DNA of 64,000 nt, taken from contig NZ_PIPQ01000004.1 of assembly GCF_003987015.1 (NCBI RefSeq), positions 81,488-145,487 on the forward strand. The letters run 5' to 3'. Under the pieces are notes generated by a model. That model was not told the DNA's origin. It worked only from the letters and a program-made list of their open reading frames with translations, and made no database searches. Source of the stretch: Aliidiomarina taiwanensis. GTDB lineage: Bacteria > Pseudomonadota > Gammaproteobacteria > Enterobacterales > Alteromonadaceae. Below, piece by piece: positions 37,119 to 44,900 of the stretch; positions within the stretch are counted from its first letter, which is position 1, and the number at the start of each line of letters is the position of its first letter. Both the position numbers and the translations under genes were made by a program.

Positions 37119-37250
37119 CTATTCTAAAACGCCTTCAACATTGAGCTCCTCTTCCACCGGAGGGGCTTCAAAGTTTCCACTGCAGGTATTCAAAATAATA
37201 ATAGTGAGGATGGTAATAACCACGGCGGCGACTATTTCTAGTTTGCGCAT
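37119..37250 (-). CDS. Small single-helix membrane protein, 43 residues
   Basis: An unlisted small frame directly downstream of the 6S RNA gene. It starts at ATG 37250, with AGAAGGTGA 9 bp upstream, and ends at TAG 37119-37121. The protein begins MRKLEIVAAVV, has one hydrophobic helix (about 5-21) followed by a cysteine (NTCSGNF), and ends in an acidic tail (PPVEEELNVEGVLE). The good ribosome binding site, positive-inside pattern and clean ending 2 bp from the converging gene support it. It is not a standard lipobox. I do not recognise the family. Confidence 0.6.
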   Translation of the reverse strand: MRKLEIVAAVVITILTIIILNTCSGNFEAPPVEEELNVEGVLE

Positions 37251-37275
37251 AGAATATTTCACCTTCTAAAAGATA

Positions 37276-37457
37276 AGACTTCCCAGAGTGTCGACGCAGT
37301 GTGTTAGTCCTCGAACCCTTAGGTTCAAGGCGGTTTCTAAGTCACTCTCTTTAGGCTTCCCAGTAAACTGGGCGTGCACACCGGAGAGCAAGTAGAATCC
37401 TTATTTGTAAACATCGGCTCAGGGACATCACATGCAAGCGATCACCCCAGGAAGCAA
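37276..37457 (-). ncRNA. ssrS: 6S RNA
   Basis: 6S RNA mimics an open promoter and sequesters sigma-70 RNA polymerase in stationary phase. On the minus strand the segment contains GTCCCTGAGCCGATG near its 5' end and CCTTGAACCTAAGGGTTCGAGG near its 3' half, both close to E. coli 6S. The ends form a closing helix: CTTCCTGGGGTG (37454-37443) pairs with CACTCTGGGAAG (37290-37279). Size (about 180 nt) and position just after zapA match the known gene. Exact ends are approximate. Confidence 0.92.
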
Positions 37458-37493
37458 GTTCATTATAGCCTATTTAAAAAAGGTTTTTGAAGC

Positions 37494-37796
37494 TTAATCG
37501 TGTTTTGGTTCGCCGATTGCTTTTTTTATGGTCGCTTGAAGCAGAGCAACTTTATCTTCAAGGGCCATCATTTTTTCGTTTTGCTCTGCTTTTTCTTGCA
37601 TCCATTCATGGCATAAATTCAAAGCTGTCATGACCGCTATTTGTTCTACATTGGTAAGCTTGGTAGCTGAACGGGTTTCGTTCAGGCGCGTATCAAGCTT
37701 TTGGGCGGCTTCACGCAATGCACTTTCCTGACCATCAGGACACATCACACGGTAACTGCGTTCAAGCAAATTTATGTCGACTACCTGTCCACTCAT
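37494..37796 (-). CDS. zapA: Cell division protein ZapA
   Basis: ZapA crosslinks FtsZ filaments at the division ring. The start at 37796 (MSGQVVDINLLERSYRV) aligns with E. coli ZapA and follows AGAGGTG; it gives 100 residues. A small N-terminal globular part (to about 45, with REAAQKLDTRLNE) is followed by a long coiled coil. ssrS lies directly downstream, as in E. coli, and ygfB diverges on the other side. Confidence 0.92.
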   Translation of the reverse strand: MSGQVVDINLLERSYRVMCPDGQESALREAAQKLDTRLNETRSATKLTNVEQIAVMTALNLCHEWMQEKAEQNEKMMALEDKVALLQATIKKAIGEPKHD

Positions 37797-37970
37797 GACC
37801 ACACCTCTGGTTCAATTGCACGTATGCATATTCAAGAGCGAAAGCATAGCGAGCGCCAACTATTTATGCAACTAACGGGCCGCTAGGCATTCATGGCTAG
37901 AGTAGCTGCAATTGGCTACAGGTGGTAGAATAAAATCAAATAATATCAGCGAAAAACAGAAGGTAGCCCA

Positions 37971-38543
37971 ATGGCAGATTCAATGGCAGGTTTATTCGAA
38001 CAGTGGGAACGCTGGCTAGCGCAAGAGGAAGTTATCCTTTCCGCCGCAGAGCTACATGGCATGCTCACGGGCTTATTGGCGAGCGGGCAGCGTGCAGCAG
38101 GAAAAGACTGGTTACCTGTTTTGGCTGACTTGGCGCACGATGGCAATAACTTTAGCCCTGCCTTTACTTCACAGCTTGAACTGCTAGCAGAGCACATTCG
38201 AACGGACTTAGGCTGTGCCGAGCTTAGCTTCCAGCCACTCTTACCCTCAGACGACGAGTCCCTCGTAGACCGGTTGGTGGCAGTGACCGAATGGACCCAG
38301 TGCTTTTTAGTGGGGTTCGGTGTGAACCAGCAAAACTTAGCGAAGGCTTCAGACGACTTGCGTGAAGGCATTCAAGACATGGCAGAAATAGCGCGTTTAG
38401 AGCCAGAAGCCGTTGAAGACGAAGAAAGCGAGCGGGCATTATACGAAGTTATTGAGTACGTGCGCATTACCGCCATTATGTGTTTTGGGGAGCTGGGCCA
38501 AATGCCACCTCCGCAGTCTTCAGCAAGTTCAACCATTCATTAA
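37971..38543 (+). CDS. ygfB: UPF0149 family protein YgfB
   Basis: The 190-residue all-helical protein shows AAELHGMLTGLLASG, EWTQCFLVGFGVNQQ and EDEESERALYEVIEYVRI, the family core. The molecular role is poorly known; in Pseudomonas the homologue affects ampDh3 and antibiotic tolerance. It is the first gene of the conserved ygfB-pepP-ubiH-ubiI cluster; pepP starts 27 bp downstream. Confidence 0.93.
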   Translation: MADSMAGLFEQWERWLAQEEVILSAAELHGMLTGLLASGQRAAGKDWLPVLADLAHDGNNFSPAFTSQLELLAEHIRTDLGCAELSFQPLLPSDDESLVDRLVAVTEWTQCFLVGFGVNQQNLAKASDDLREGIQDMAEIARLEPEAVEDEESERALYEVIEYVRITAIMCFGELGQMPPPQSSASSTIH

Positions 38544-38570
38544 GTGAAATTAAATTAAGAGGTTGCATGG

Positions 38571-39914
38571 ATGATACCTAGCTCAGAGTTACATGCTCGT
38601 CGCAATGCATTGGTTGCACGTATGGTGCCCAACAGCGTGGCGATAGTGCCCGCTAATACTGAAATTGTTCGCTCCAACGACACCCACTATGCTTTTCGTC
38701 AGCACAGCGACTACTGGTATTGCACAGGCATTAATGAGCCCGACGGCCTTTTACTTATATTTTCAGGCACGGAAGAACAAGCGGCACATAGCGTGCTGTT
38801 TGTTCTGCCGCGCTCAGAAAGTGACGAAATTTGGCATGGTCGCCGCTTAGGCACAGAGCAAGCCAAGCAACAAGCGGCTGTGGACCGCTGTGAAACTTTA
38901 GATGACTTAGACGAACTTCTTCCAGAACTGCTAGATGGCCGCAGCGACGTTTATATTGCGCAGGGCGAAGACACCTGGTTTCAGCCCCATTTTGAAGAGG
39001 CATTAGAAACACTGCGGGCCGGCAAGCGTAAAGGACTACGTGCACCTGTGCGGATGCACGACCTGCACCCAGAACTGCATGAGTTGCGTCTTATTAAGTC
39101 GCCTTATGAGCAAGCCGTTCTGCGCGAGGCTTGTAAAATCACCGCCGACGCTCACCGCCGTGCCATGATGTTTACTGCGCCCGGCCGGTTTGAGTATCAG
39201 GTAGCCGCTGAAATACACCATGAATTTGCCATGCGCGGGGCCAGCGGTCCTGCCTATGGCACCATTTGTGGAAGTGGCGAGAATGCGTGCATTTTGCACT
39301 ACACCACCAATACTGACGAACTTCAGGCCGGGGATTTGCTGCTCATTGACGCTGGCGCTGAGTATTTAGGCTACGCGGGTGACATTACTCGGACGTTCCC
39401 CGTAAGTGGCACCTTTACTGAGCCACAACGTAAGCTCTACAAGTTAGTGTTGGAGTCGCAAGAGGCAGCCCTTGCCGAGCTGAAGCCAGGCAGCACCTTG
39501 CCTGCTGCCTACCGAGCCTGTGTACAGGTATTAGTCGCGGGCCTAGTGCAGCTAGGTATTTTAACGGGTGACCCAGAAACGCTGATAAAAGAGCAGGCGT
39601 TTCGTCCTTACTTTATGCATGGTTTAGGCCACTGGTTAGGGCTGGATGTGCATGACGTGGGTGACTATCAAGTTGAGGGCGCGCCTCGCCCATTGCAGCC
39701 TGGCATGGTGCTAACGGTCGAGCCTGGTCTGTATATCCCTGCTGACGCTGCCTGCCCTGAGGCTTATCGTGGCCTTGGTATTCGTATTGAAGACGACATT
39801 TTAATTACCGAAACAGGCTATGAAAACCTGACGGCCAGCGTGCCTAAGTCCATTGAAGGAATAGAAGCCCTGATGAAAGCGCGCAGCAAAGAAAAAGAGT
39901 ATGCCCATGGGTAA
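38571..39914 (+). CDS. pepP: Xaa-Pro aminopeptidase (aminopeptidase P)
   Basis: Cleaves the N-terminal residue when proline is second. The 447 residues have an N-terminal creatinase-like domain (to about 170) and a pita-bread catalytic domain. Its dimanganese ligands lie in DAGAEYLGYAGDITRTFP (two Asp), HGLGHWLGLDVHD (His), TVEPGLYIP (Glu) and GIRIEDD (Glu). It is cytoplasmic. The 3' end overlaps ubiH by 14 bp. Confidence 0.96.
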   Translation: MIPSSELHARRNALVARMVPNSVAIVPANTEIVRSNDTHYAFRQHSDYWYCTGINEPDGLLLIFSGTEEQAAHSVLFVLPRSESDEIWHGRRLGTEQAKQQAAVDRCETLDDLDELLPELLDGRSDVYIAQGEDTWFQPHFEEALETLRAGKRKGLRAPVRMHDLHPELHELRLIKSPYEQAVLREACKITADAHRRAMMFTAPGRFEYQVAAEIHHEFAMRGASGPAYGTICGSGENACILHYTTNTDELQAGDLLLIDAGAEYLGYAGDITRTFPVSGTFTEPQRKLYKLVLESQEAALAELKPGSTLPAAYRACVQVLVAGLVQLGILTGDPETLIKEQAFRPYFMHGLGHWLGLDVHDVGDYQVEGAPRPLQPGMVLTVEPGLYIPADAACPEAYRGLGIRIEDDILITETGYENLTASVPKSIEGIEALMKARSKEKEYAHG

Positions 39915-41097
39915 CCCGCAAGTGCAGAAAACAGTAGATATTGCCATTGCAGGCGCTGGCTTAGTCGGGGCTTTGACCGCCTTGATGTTGGCACAGCGAT
40001 TTCCTCATTGGCGCATTGCGTTAATTGACCCTGCACAGGGGTTACCCAAGCAAGACCCCCGCACGTTAGCGTTAGCCTTACGAAGCCAAATGGCCTTGTC
40101 GGATTTGCAGGTATGGCATCAAATCACCAGTGCCACGCCCATAGAGCATATTCATATTAGCGACAGCACGGGCCCCGGCAGTGCTACTTTACATGCCAAC
40201 AAAGAGGGCGTGGAAAGTTTAGGCTATGTGGTTCAGGCCGCAGACGTACAGCAGGCACTGGCGCAGGCCTGCGAAGCACAAGCGAATATAGACTGGCTTC
40301 GGGGTGAATCAATACAGCAGGTGCAGGCACATACCGAAGCGACCACAGTGACTTTAACCAGTGGTGCGCACCTAACAGCTCGGCTATTACTGGTGACCGA
40401 CGGCAGCCATTCGCCCACGCGCTCTTTACTGGGCGTGAACATGCAAAGTAAATGTTATGGCCAAACCGCCATTGCGGGCTTTATTGAAACCGACACGGCC
40501 CACCAAAATACAGCCTACGAGCGCTTCACCGATGAAGGGCCGCTGGCCTTGTTACCCTTTGGTCCGCGTCGATACGCCCTTATTTGGTGTGCTAAAGCAG
40601 ACACAGTGCAACAGTTAATGGCGCTACCGGAAGATGAATTTAGGCACCGCGCCCAAGCTTTGTTTGGCAGCCGCGCAGGCTATTTTACTGGCTCCGAGCG
40701 GGTGGGGTCGTTTCCTTTAAGCTTGGCCGTGGCGGAACGCTTTGTAGGCCACCGCTTTGCCATTATGGGTAATGCCTGCCATACCTTGCACCCGGTTGCT
40801 GGGCAGGGGTATAACCTTGGCGTACGTGACGCCTTGGCTTTAAAGCAAGTGCTGGAGCTGTACCAAGATCCAGGCGACTTAGCCGCGTTGCAGCACTATG
40901 AAGCATTACGCAGAAAAGACTACCAACATGTGCAAACCTTTACGGACAGTTTGGTCAACGTGTTTTCTACCGCAGAGCCTTGCGTGAGTTTTGCCCGCCG
41001 CTGTGGCTTGAAAAGCTTACGCATGTTACCGAGTTTGGCGACCCCTTTAGCCCAAAAAGCGATGGGCTTTGGTGCCCAGGAGACACTATGGCGTTAA
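39901..41097 (+). CDS. ubiH: 2-octaprenyl-6-methoxyphenol hydroxylase-type FAD monooxygenase
   Basis: A 398-residue flavoprotein of ubiquinone synthesis. It shows the dinucleotide motif IAGAGLVGALTALMLA, the DG motif LLVTDGSHSPTR and the second FAD motif MGNACHTLHPVAGQGYNLGVRDAL. Position after pepP and before ubiI supports ubiH (C4 hydroxylation) over the paralogues. Codons at 39901 and 39907 could both start; both lie within the pepP end. Confidence 0.92.
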   Translation: MPMGNPQVQKTVDIAIAGAGLVGALTALMLAQRFPHWRIALIDPAQGLPKQDPRTLALALRSQMALSDLQVWHQITSATPIEHIHISDSTGPGSATLHANKEGVESLGYVVQAADVQQALAQACEAQANIDWLRGESIQQVQAHTEATTVTLTSGAHLTARLLLVTDGSHSPTRSLLGVNMQSKCYGQTAIAGFIETDTAHQNTAYERFTDEGPLALLPFGPRRYALIWCAKADTVQQLMALPEDEFRHRAQALFGSRAGYFTGSERVGSFPLSLAVAERFVGHRFAIMGNACHTLHPVAGQGYNLGVRDALALKQVLELYQDPGDLAALQHYEALRRKDYQHVQTFTDSLVNVFSTAEPCVSFARRCGLKSLRMLPSLATPLAQKAMGFGAQETLWR

Positions 41098-42272
41098 TAC
41101 GAACCCAAGTTGCCGTGATAGGCGGCGGTATGATTGGCCTAGCACTAGCAAATGCCTTGGCGCTGCGCGGACGTGAGGTGTGCGTGTTAGAGCGGGGCGC
41201 TGCCAAACCTATCCCAAGCGAGCCAAGCTTACGGGTAAGTGCACTAAGCCGTGCAGCACAAGACTGGCTGACAGAGCTTGGCGCTTGGCAGCTCATTCCA
41301 GAGAATCGCAAAGGCACCTACACAGGTATGCAAGTGTGGGACGAAAACCCAGGCGCACGCATTGGTTTTTCTGCCGAAGAAAGCGACTTAAGCCATATTG
41401 GTACTATCATTGAAAATGCCGTAGTAGAAGGAGCGCTCTGGCAACGAGCGGAAGCATTGCAGGTGCAACTGAAGCCGCAGGCAGTGGTTGCTAGTTTTGA
41501 AGAGCACGAAGGCGATGTGACCTTACAACTGGAAAACGGCGACATAGTGTTGGCGCAACTTGTGGTCGCAGCCGACGGTGGCCGCTCGCAAATTCGCCAG
41601 CAACTTGGCCTGGCCACCACCTTTAAAGACTACGAACAACATGGCGTGGTGGCTACATTAGAAACCACAGAGCCGCACCAAGATGTTGCACGCCAAGTAT
41701 TTACAGCCGCAGGCCCCTTGGCCTTATTGCCCTTGGCCGAGCCAAATAAAATCTCCATTGTGTGGAGCGTTCCGCCACAACGGGCAGCGGAGCTCAAAGC
41801 CTTGCCCAAGGAAATATTTGAACAGCAACTTGGGGTCACAAGCGACATGGTGCTTGGCCCAGTCAACTTGGTGAGTGAACGACATAGCTTTCCCCTGCGC
41901 ATGCAGTACGCCGAGCAATGGGTGAAAGGGCGCTTTGTGCTTGCTGGCGACGCAGCGCACACCATCCACCCATTGGCGGGGCAAGGCGCGAACCTTGGCT
42001 TGGGCGATGCCTGGTATCTCGCCGAGCAACTGAACCGTTTGGGCACCTTACAAGGCCAATGGAATGGAGAGCAGTTGCAGCGCACGTTGCGTCACTACGA
42101 ACGAGCGCGAAAAACTGCCGCCGTACGCCATATTGCCGCTATGGAAGGGTTTCATCAGCTGTTTTTAGCGCAGAACCCCTTCATTAAAGCCGTTCGTGGT
42201 TTAGGTATGAACACCACCAATAAGCTGCGAGCAGTAAAACGCTTCTTCATCCACCAAGCCAATCAGTTTTAG
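41088..42272 (+). CDS. ubiI: 2-octaprenylphenol hydroxylase-type FAD monooxygenase (UbiI/VisC)
   Basis: A paralogue of UbiH, probably doing C5 hydroxylation in ubiquinone synthesis. I placed the start at ATG 41088 after AGGAGA; it overlaps the ubiH stop by 10 bp and gives 394 residues. A longer frame would run inside ubiH. The FAD motifs are VIGGGMIGLALANALA, VAADGGRSQIR and LAGDAAHTIHPLAGQGANLGLGDA. Its end overlaps the 3' end of the lysR gene by 4 bp. Confidence 0.93.
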   Translation: MALIRTQVAVIGGGMIGLALANALALRGREVCVLERGAAKPIPSEPSLRVSALSRAAQDWLTELGAWQLIPENRKGTYTGMQVWDENPGARIGFSAEESDLSHIGTIIENAVVEGALWQRAEALQVQLKPQAVVASFEEHEGDVTLQLENGDIVLAQLVVAADGGRSQIRQQLGLATTFKDYEQHGVVATLETTEPHQDVARQVFTAAGPLALLPLAEPNKISIVWSVPPQRAAELKALPKEIFEQQLGVTSDMVLGPVNLVSERHSFPLRMQYAEQWVKGRFVLAGDAAHTIHPLAGQGANLGLGDAWYLAEQLNRLGTLQGQWNGEQLQRTLRHYERARKTAAVRHIAAMEGFHQLFLAQNPFIKAVRGLGMNTTNKLRAVKRFFIHQANQF

Positions 42273-43144
42273 TGGCCTTGCGGACTTAAAAAGTCGTGCA
42301 AGTAGTTTTGTAAGTGGTCTGCTGCTTGGTTATTTGACTGTCCATGGCGCTCTAAAAAAATATTGATCGAGCCAAGAGGCGGCAATAAATCGTGCTGTTT
42401 AAACTCGCTAGGCTTAATTTCGTGTAAGTCGGCGGGCACCGAGCTCCGGGCCAAGGCGGTAACACCCAGACCGCTATTTAAGGCACTGCTAATACCGGTT
42501 AAATCATTGTTGGTGTATGTAATGCGGGCGCTGACACCGGCTTGTTTTAAAGCACTGAGGGTGCGGCGGCGATAAATACAACCTTCTGAAGCAAGGACAA
42601 GCGGTAGTGGGTTGACATCGATCAACTCGACTCGACCACCTACCCAGACTAAGGCGTCTTCCTTTACCAGTATGGCATTGTCGGGCGCTTGCTCGGCAAC
42701 GGTTAAAATGACATCGAAGCTGCCGCGGCTTGCTCCTAAGCGTAAATCACGACTCAGAGCAGAGGTTACTTCCAGGGTAATTTGTGGGTAGCTACTGGCG
42801 AATTGGCCTAAAATGCGAGGCAGCAAGGCCGTTGCGAATTCGCTTGGAATACCAAGGCGCACTTGCCCTGTAATGGGCTTGGCTCGGAAGCGCGCCATCA
42901 GTTGATCGTGTTGCGCTAATAGTTGCACAGCCCCACGATACAGGTCGTGGCCTGCGGGGGTGAGTTTTAGGCTGCTGCCCTGCCGTTGAATCAGCGGGTG
43001 CCCCACCATTTCTTCCAGGCGCTTTATTTGCAAGCTAATGGCAGGCTGCGAACGGCTTAAGCGTTCAGCGGCCAAGGTGTAACTTTGCAAGTCCACCACA
43101 ACCGTAAAAGAGCGCAATGTCTCGAGAGAAAAGTGTTTCATCAT
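42269..43144 (-). CDS. LysR-type transcriptional regulator (LrhA-like)
   Basis: The 291 residues have an N-terminal helix-turn-helix (about 18-37, SYTLAAERLSRSQPAISLQI) and a substrate-binding effector domain. The sequence recalls LrhA/HexA-type regulators more than GcvA, but it is transcribed divergently from gcvT with a LysR-type operator between them, so control of glycine cleavage is likely. ATGs at 43144 and 43141 are both possible. Confidence 0.88.
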   Translation of the reverse strand: MMKHFSLETLRSFTVVVDLQSYTLAAERLSRSQPAISLQIKRLEEMVGHPLIQRQGSSLKLTPAGHDLYRGAVQLLAQHDQLMARFRAKPITGQVRLGIPSEFATALLPRILGQFASSYPQITLEVTSALSRDLRLGASRGSFDVILTVAEQAPDNAILVKEDALVWVGGRVELIDVNPLPLVLASEGCIYRRRTLSALKQAGVSARITYTNNDLTGISSALNSGLGVTALARSSVPADLHEIKPSEFKQHDLLPPLGSINIFLERHGQSNNQAADHLQNYLHDFLSPQGH

Positions 43145-43187
43145 AGCGGGCCGCCTAGGGTATTAATAACTTCAATCTTTGCAGTTG

Positions 43188-43210
43188 CACTATAACAAAA
43201 ACTTATAGTG
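43188..43210. promoter_or_regulatory. Inverted-repeat operator between lysR and gcvT
   Basis: CACTATAA (43188-43195) and TTATAGTG (43203-43210) are a perfect 8-bp inverted repeat with a 7-bp spacer. It contains the T-N11-A pattern typical of LysR-family sites. Its centre lies about 64 bp before the predicted gcvT transcription start, the usual place of the LysR recognition site. Confidence 0.65.
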
Positions 43211-43227
43211 TGATTAAGCTATTTAAT

Positions 43228-43256
43228 TTGTTGTTAGTCAGGCGGACTCTTATAAT
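43228..43256 (+). promoter_or_regulatory. Sigma-70 promoter of gcvT
   Basis: TTGTTG (43228-43233), 17 bp, then a perfect TATAAT (43251-43256). Transcription would begin near 43263, leaving a leader of only about 28 nt before gcvT. No glycine riboswitch fits in that space. Confidence 0.7.
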
Positions 43257-43290
43257 AGAGCTAATTCATCCATTGATAGGTAGAGTAGAT

Positions 43291-44376
43291 ATGGCACAGC
43301 GGACTGCATTATACGACGCGCATGTAACAGCGGGCGCAAAAATTGTCGACTTCCACGGTTGGGATATGCCCATTAACTATGGCTCACAAATTGAAGAGCA
43401 CCATGCGGTGCGTCAGTCAGCGGGCATTTTTGATGTGTCGCACATGACCATAGTCGACATTACCGGTGCGGAAGCGAAACCTTACCTACGCCGTTTACTG
43501 GCAAACGATGTAGCGAAATTAACAGTACCTGGTAAAGCTATTTACAGTGCGATGTTAAACGAAGAAGGCGGCATTATTGACGACCTGATTGTGTACTACT
43601 TTAACGACAAGTCGTACCGCGCCATCGTGAACTCGGCAACTCGCGAGCGTGACCTTGAATGGTTAGCCAAGCAGTCGGCGGAATTCGACGTGCAAATTAC
43701 CGAGCGCACTGAGTTTGGTATTATTGCCCTGCAAGGCCCAAACTCGGCAGATATACTAAAAAGCCTACTCACCCCAGAACAGCATGCACAAGCGTTAGAA
43801 ATGAAGCCATTCTTTGGTGCTCAGTTTGACGAAGTGTTTGTTGCAACCACAGGTTATACAGGGGAAGCCGGCTACGAGCTTATTATTCCGGTTGAACAGG
43901 TTGTTGCTGCGTGGAACACCTTACTAGAAGCTGGCGCGAAGCCTTGTGGCCTTGGTGCACGTGACACCTTACGTTTAGAAGCCGGCCTGAACTTATACGG
44001 CCAAGACATGGACGAAAGTGTTTCACCACTAGCGTCGAACATGGCGTGGAGTGTGGCGTTTGAGCCAGCAGACCGTGCTTTCGTTGGCCGCGAAGCATTA
44101 GAAGCAGAAAAAGCAGCAGGCCCGTTAAAGCTTGTTGGACTGGTCATGACTGAAAAAGGCGTGTTACGCCCAGGCTTGAAAGTAATTGTGGACGGTGGCG
44201 AAGGCGTCATCACCTCTGGTAGCTTCTCACCAACACTTGGCGTAAGCATTGCTATGGCGCGTGTACCTGCAACTGTAGGCGACACAGCGCAAGTGGAAAT
44301 GCGTAAAAAGTTAGTTACAGTAAAGGTAACCAAACCAGGTTTTGTTCGCCACGGTAAAGCGCTGGTTGAACTATAA
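43291..44376 (+). CDS. gcvT: Glycine cleavage system T protein (aminomethyltransferase)
   Basis: Releases ammonia from the lipoyl-bound aminomethyl group and passes the methylene to tetrahydrofolate. I chose ATG 43291 ([27 protein letters not shown]), giving 361 residues; the longer frame extends through the promoter. Conserved blocks include [21 protein letters not shown] [34 protein letters not shown] and SGSFSPTLG. It heads gcvT-gcvH-gcvP. Confidence 0.96.
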   Translation: MAQRTALYDAHVTAGAKIVDFHGWDMPINYGSQIEEHHAVRQSAGIFDVSHMTIVDITGAEAKPYLRRLLANDVAKLTVPGKAIYSAMLNEEGGIIDDLIVYYFNDKSYRAIVNSATRERDLEWLAKQSAEFDVQITERTEFGIIALQGPNSADILKSLLTPEQHAQALEMKPFFGAQFDEVFVATTGYTGEAGYELIIPVEQVVAAWNTLLEAGAKPCGLGARDTLRLEAGLNLYGQDMDESVSPLASNMAWSVAFEPADRAFVGREALEAEKAAGPLKLVGLVMTEKGVLRPGLKVIVDGGEGVITSGSFSPTLGVSIAMARVPATVGDTAQVEMRKKLVTVKVTKPGFVRHGKALVEL

Positions 44377-44428
44377 TTTCATACATCAAGAGTTTACTCC
44401 CGTTTACGGGTAACACAAGGAACATAAT

Positions 44429-44818
44429 ATGAGTCTTATTCCTGCAGAATTAAAATATGCATCAACACACGAGTGGGTTCGTAACGAAGGCGACGGTACC
44501 ATTACCGTAGGTATTACTGAGCACGCACAAGACCTACTAGGCGACATGGTATTTGTTGAGTTGCCAGAAGAAGGCGACACAGTGGCTGCAGGCGACGACT
44601 GCACAGTTGCTGAGTCTGTGAAAGCGGCGTCTGACATTTACGCACCGGTTGCAGGTGAAATTATTGCAGTAAACGAAGAGCTAGAAGACTCTCCAGAACT
44701 AGTGAACAGCGACCCGTACGGTGACGGCTGGTTGTTTAAAATGAAAGTAGACGATGCAACCGAGCTTGAAGGGCTACTGGACGCAGACGGCTACCGCGAG
44801 TCTATTTCAGAAGACTAA
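44429..44818 (+). CDS. gcvH: Glycine cleavage system H protein (lipoyl carrier)
   Basis: Carries the lipoyl arm that shuttles the aminomethyl group between P, T and L proteins. The 129 residues include [20 protein letters not shown] and the lipoylation site ESVKAASD, with the modified lysine at position 65. The length is exact for the family. GGAAC lies before the ATG. An intrinsic terminator separates it from gcvP. Confidence 0.97.
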   Translation: MSLIPAELKYASTHEWVRNEGDGTITVGITEHAQDLLGDMVFVELPEEGDTVAAGDDCTVAESVKAASDIYAPVAGEIIAVNEELEDSPELVNSDPYGDGWLFKMKVDDATELEGLLDADGYRESISED

Positions 44819-44829
44819 GCACACATTGT

Positions 44830-44862
44830 AAAAGCCCCGGTTACTCCGGGGTTTTCTCTTTT
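44830..44862 (+). terminator. Intrinsic terminator between gcvH and gcvP
   Basis: CCCCGG (44835-44840) pairs with CCGGGG (44846-44851) around TTACT. Flanking A and T runs extend the stem, and TTTTCTCTTTT follows. It would stop much of the gcvT-gcvH transcript before gcvP. Confidence 0.8.
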
Positions 44863-44900
44863 ACTCTCCCCATAGTCAACGACACTTAAGGTAACTTTGA

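Noticed and set aside
43211..43290. Glycine riboswitch before gcvT
   Set aside because: The leader after the predicted promoter is under 30 nt, too short for one aptamer, and no conserved glycine-aptamer sequence is present.
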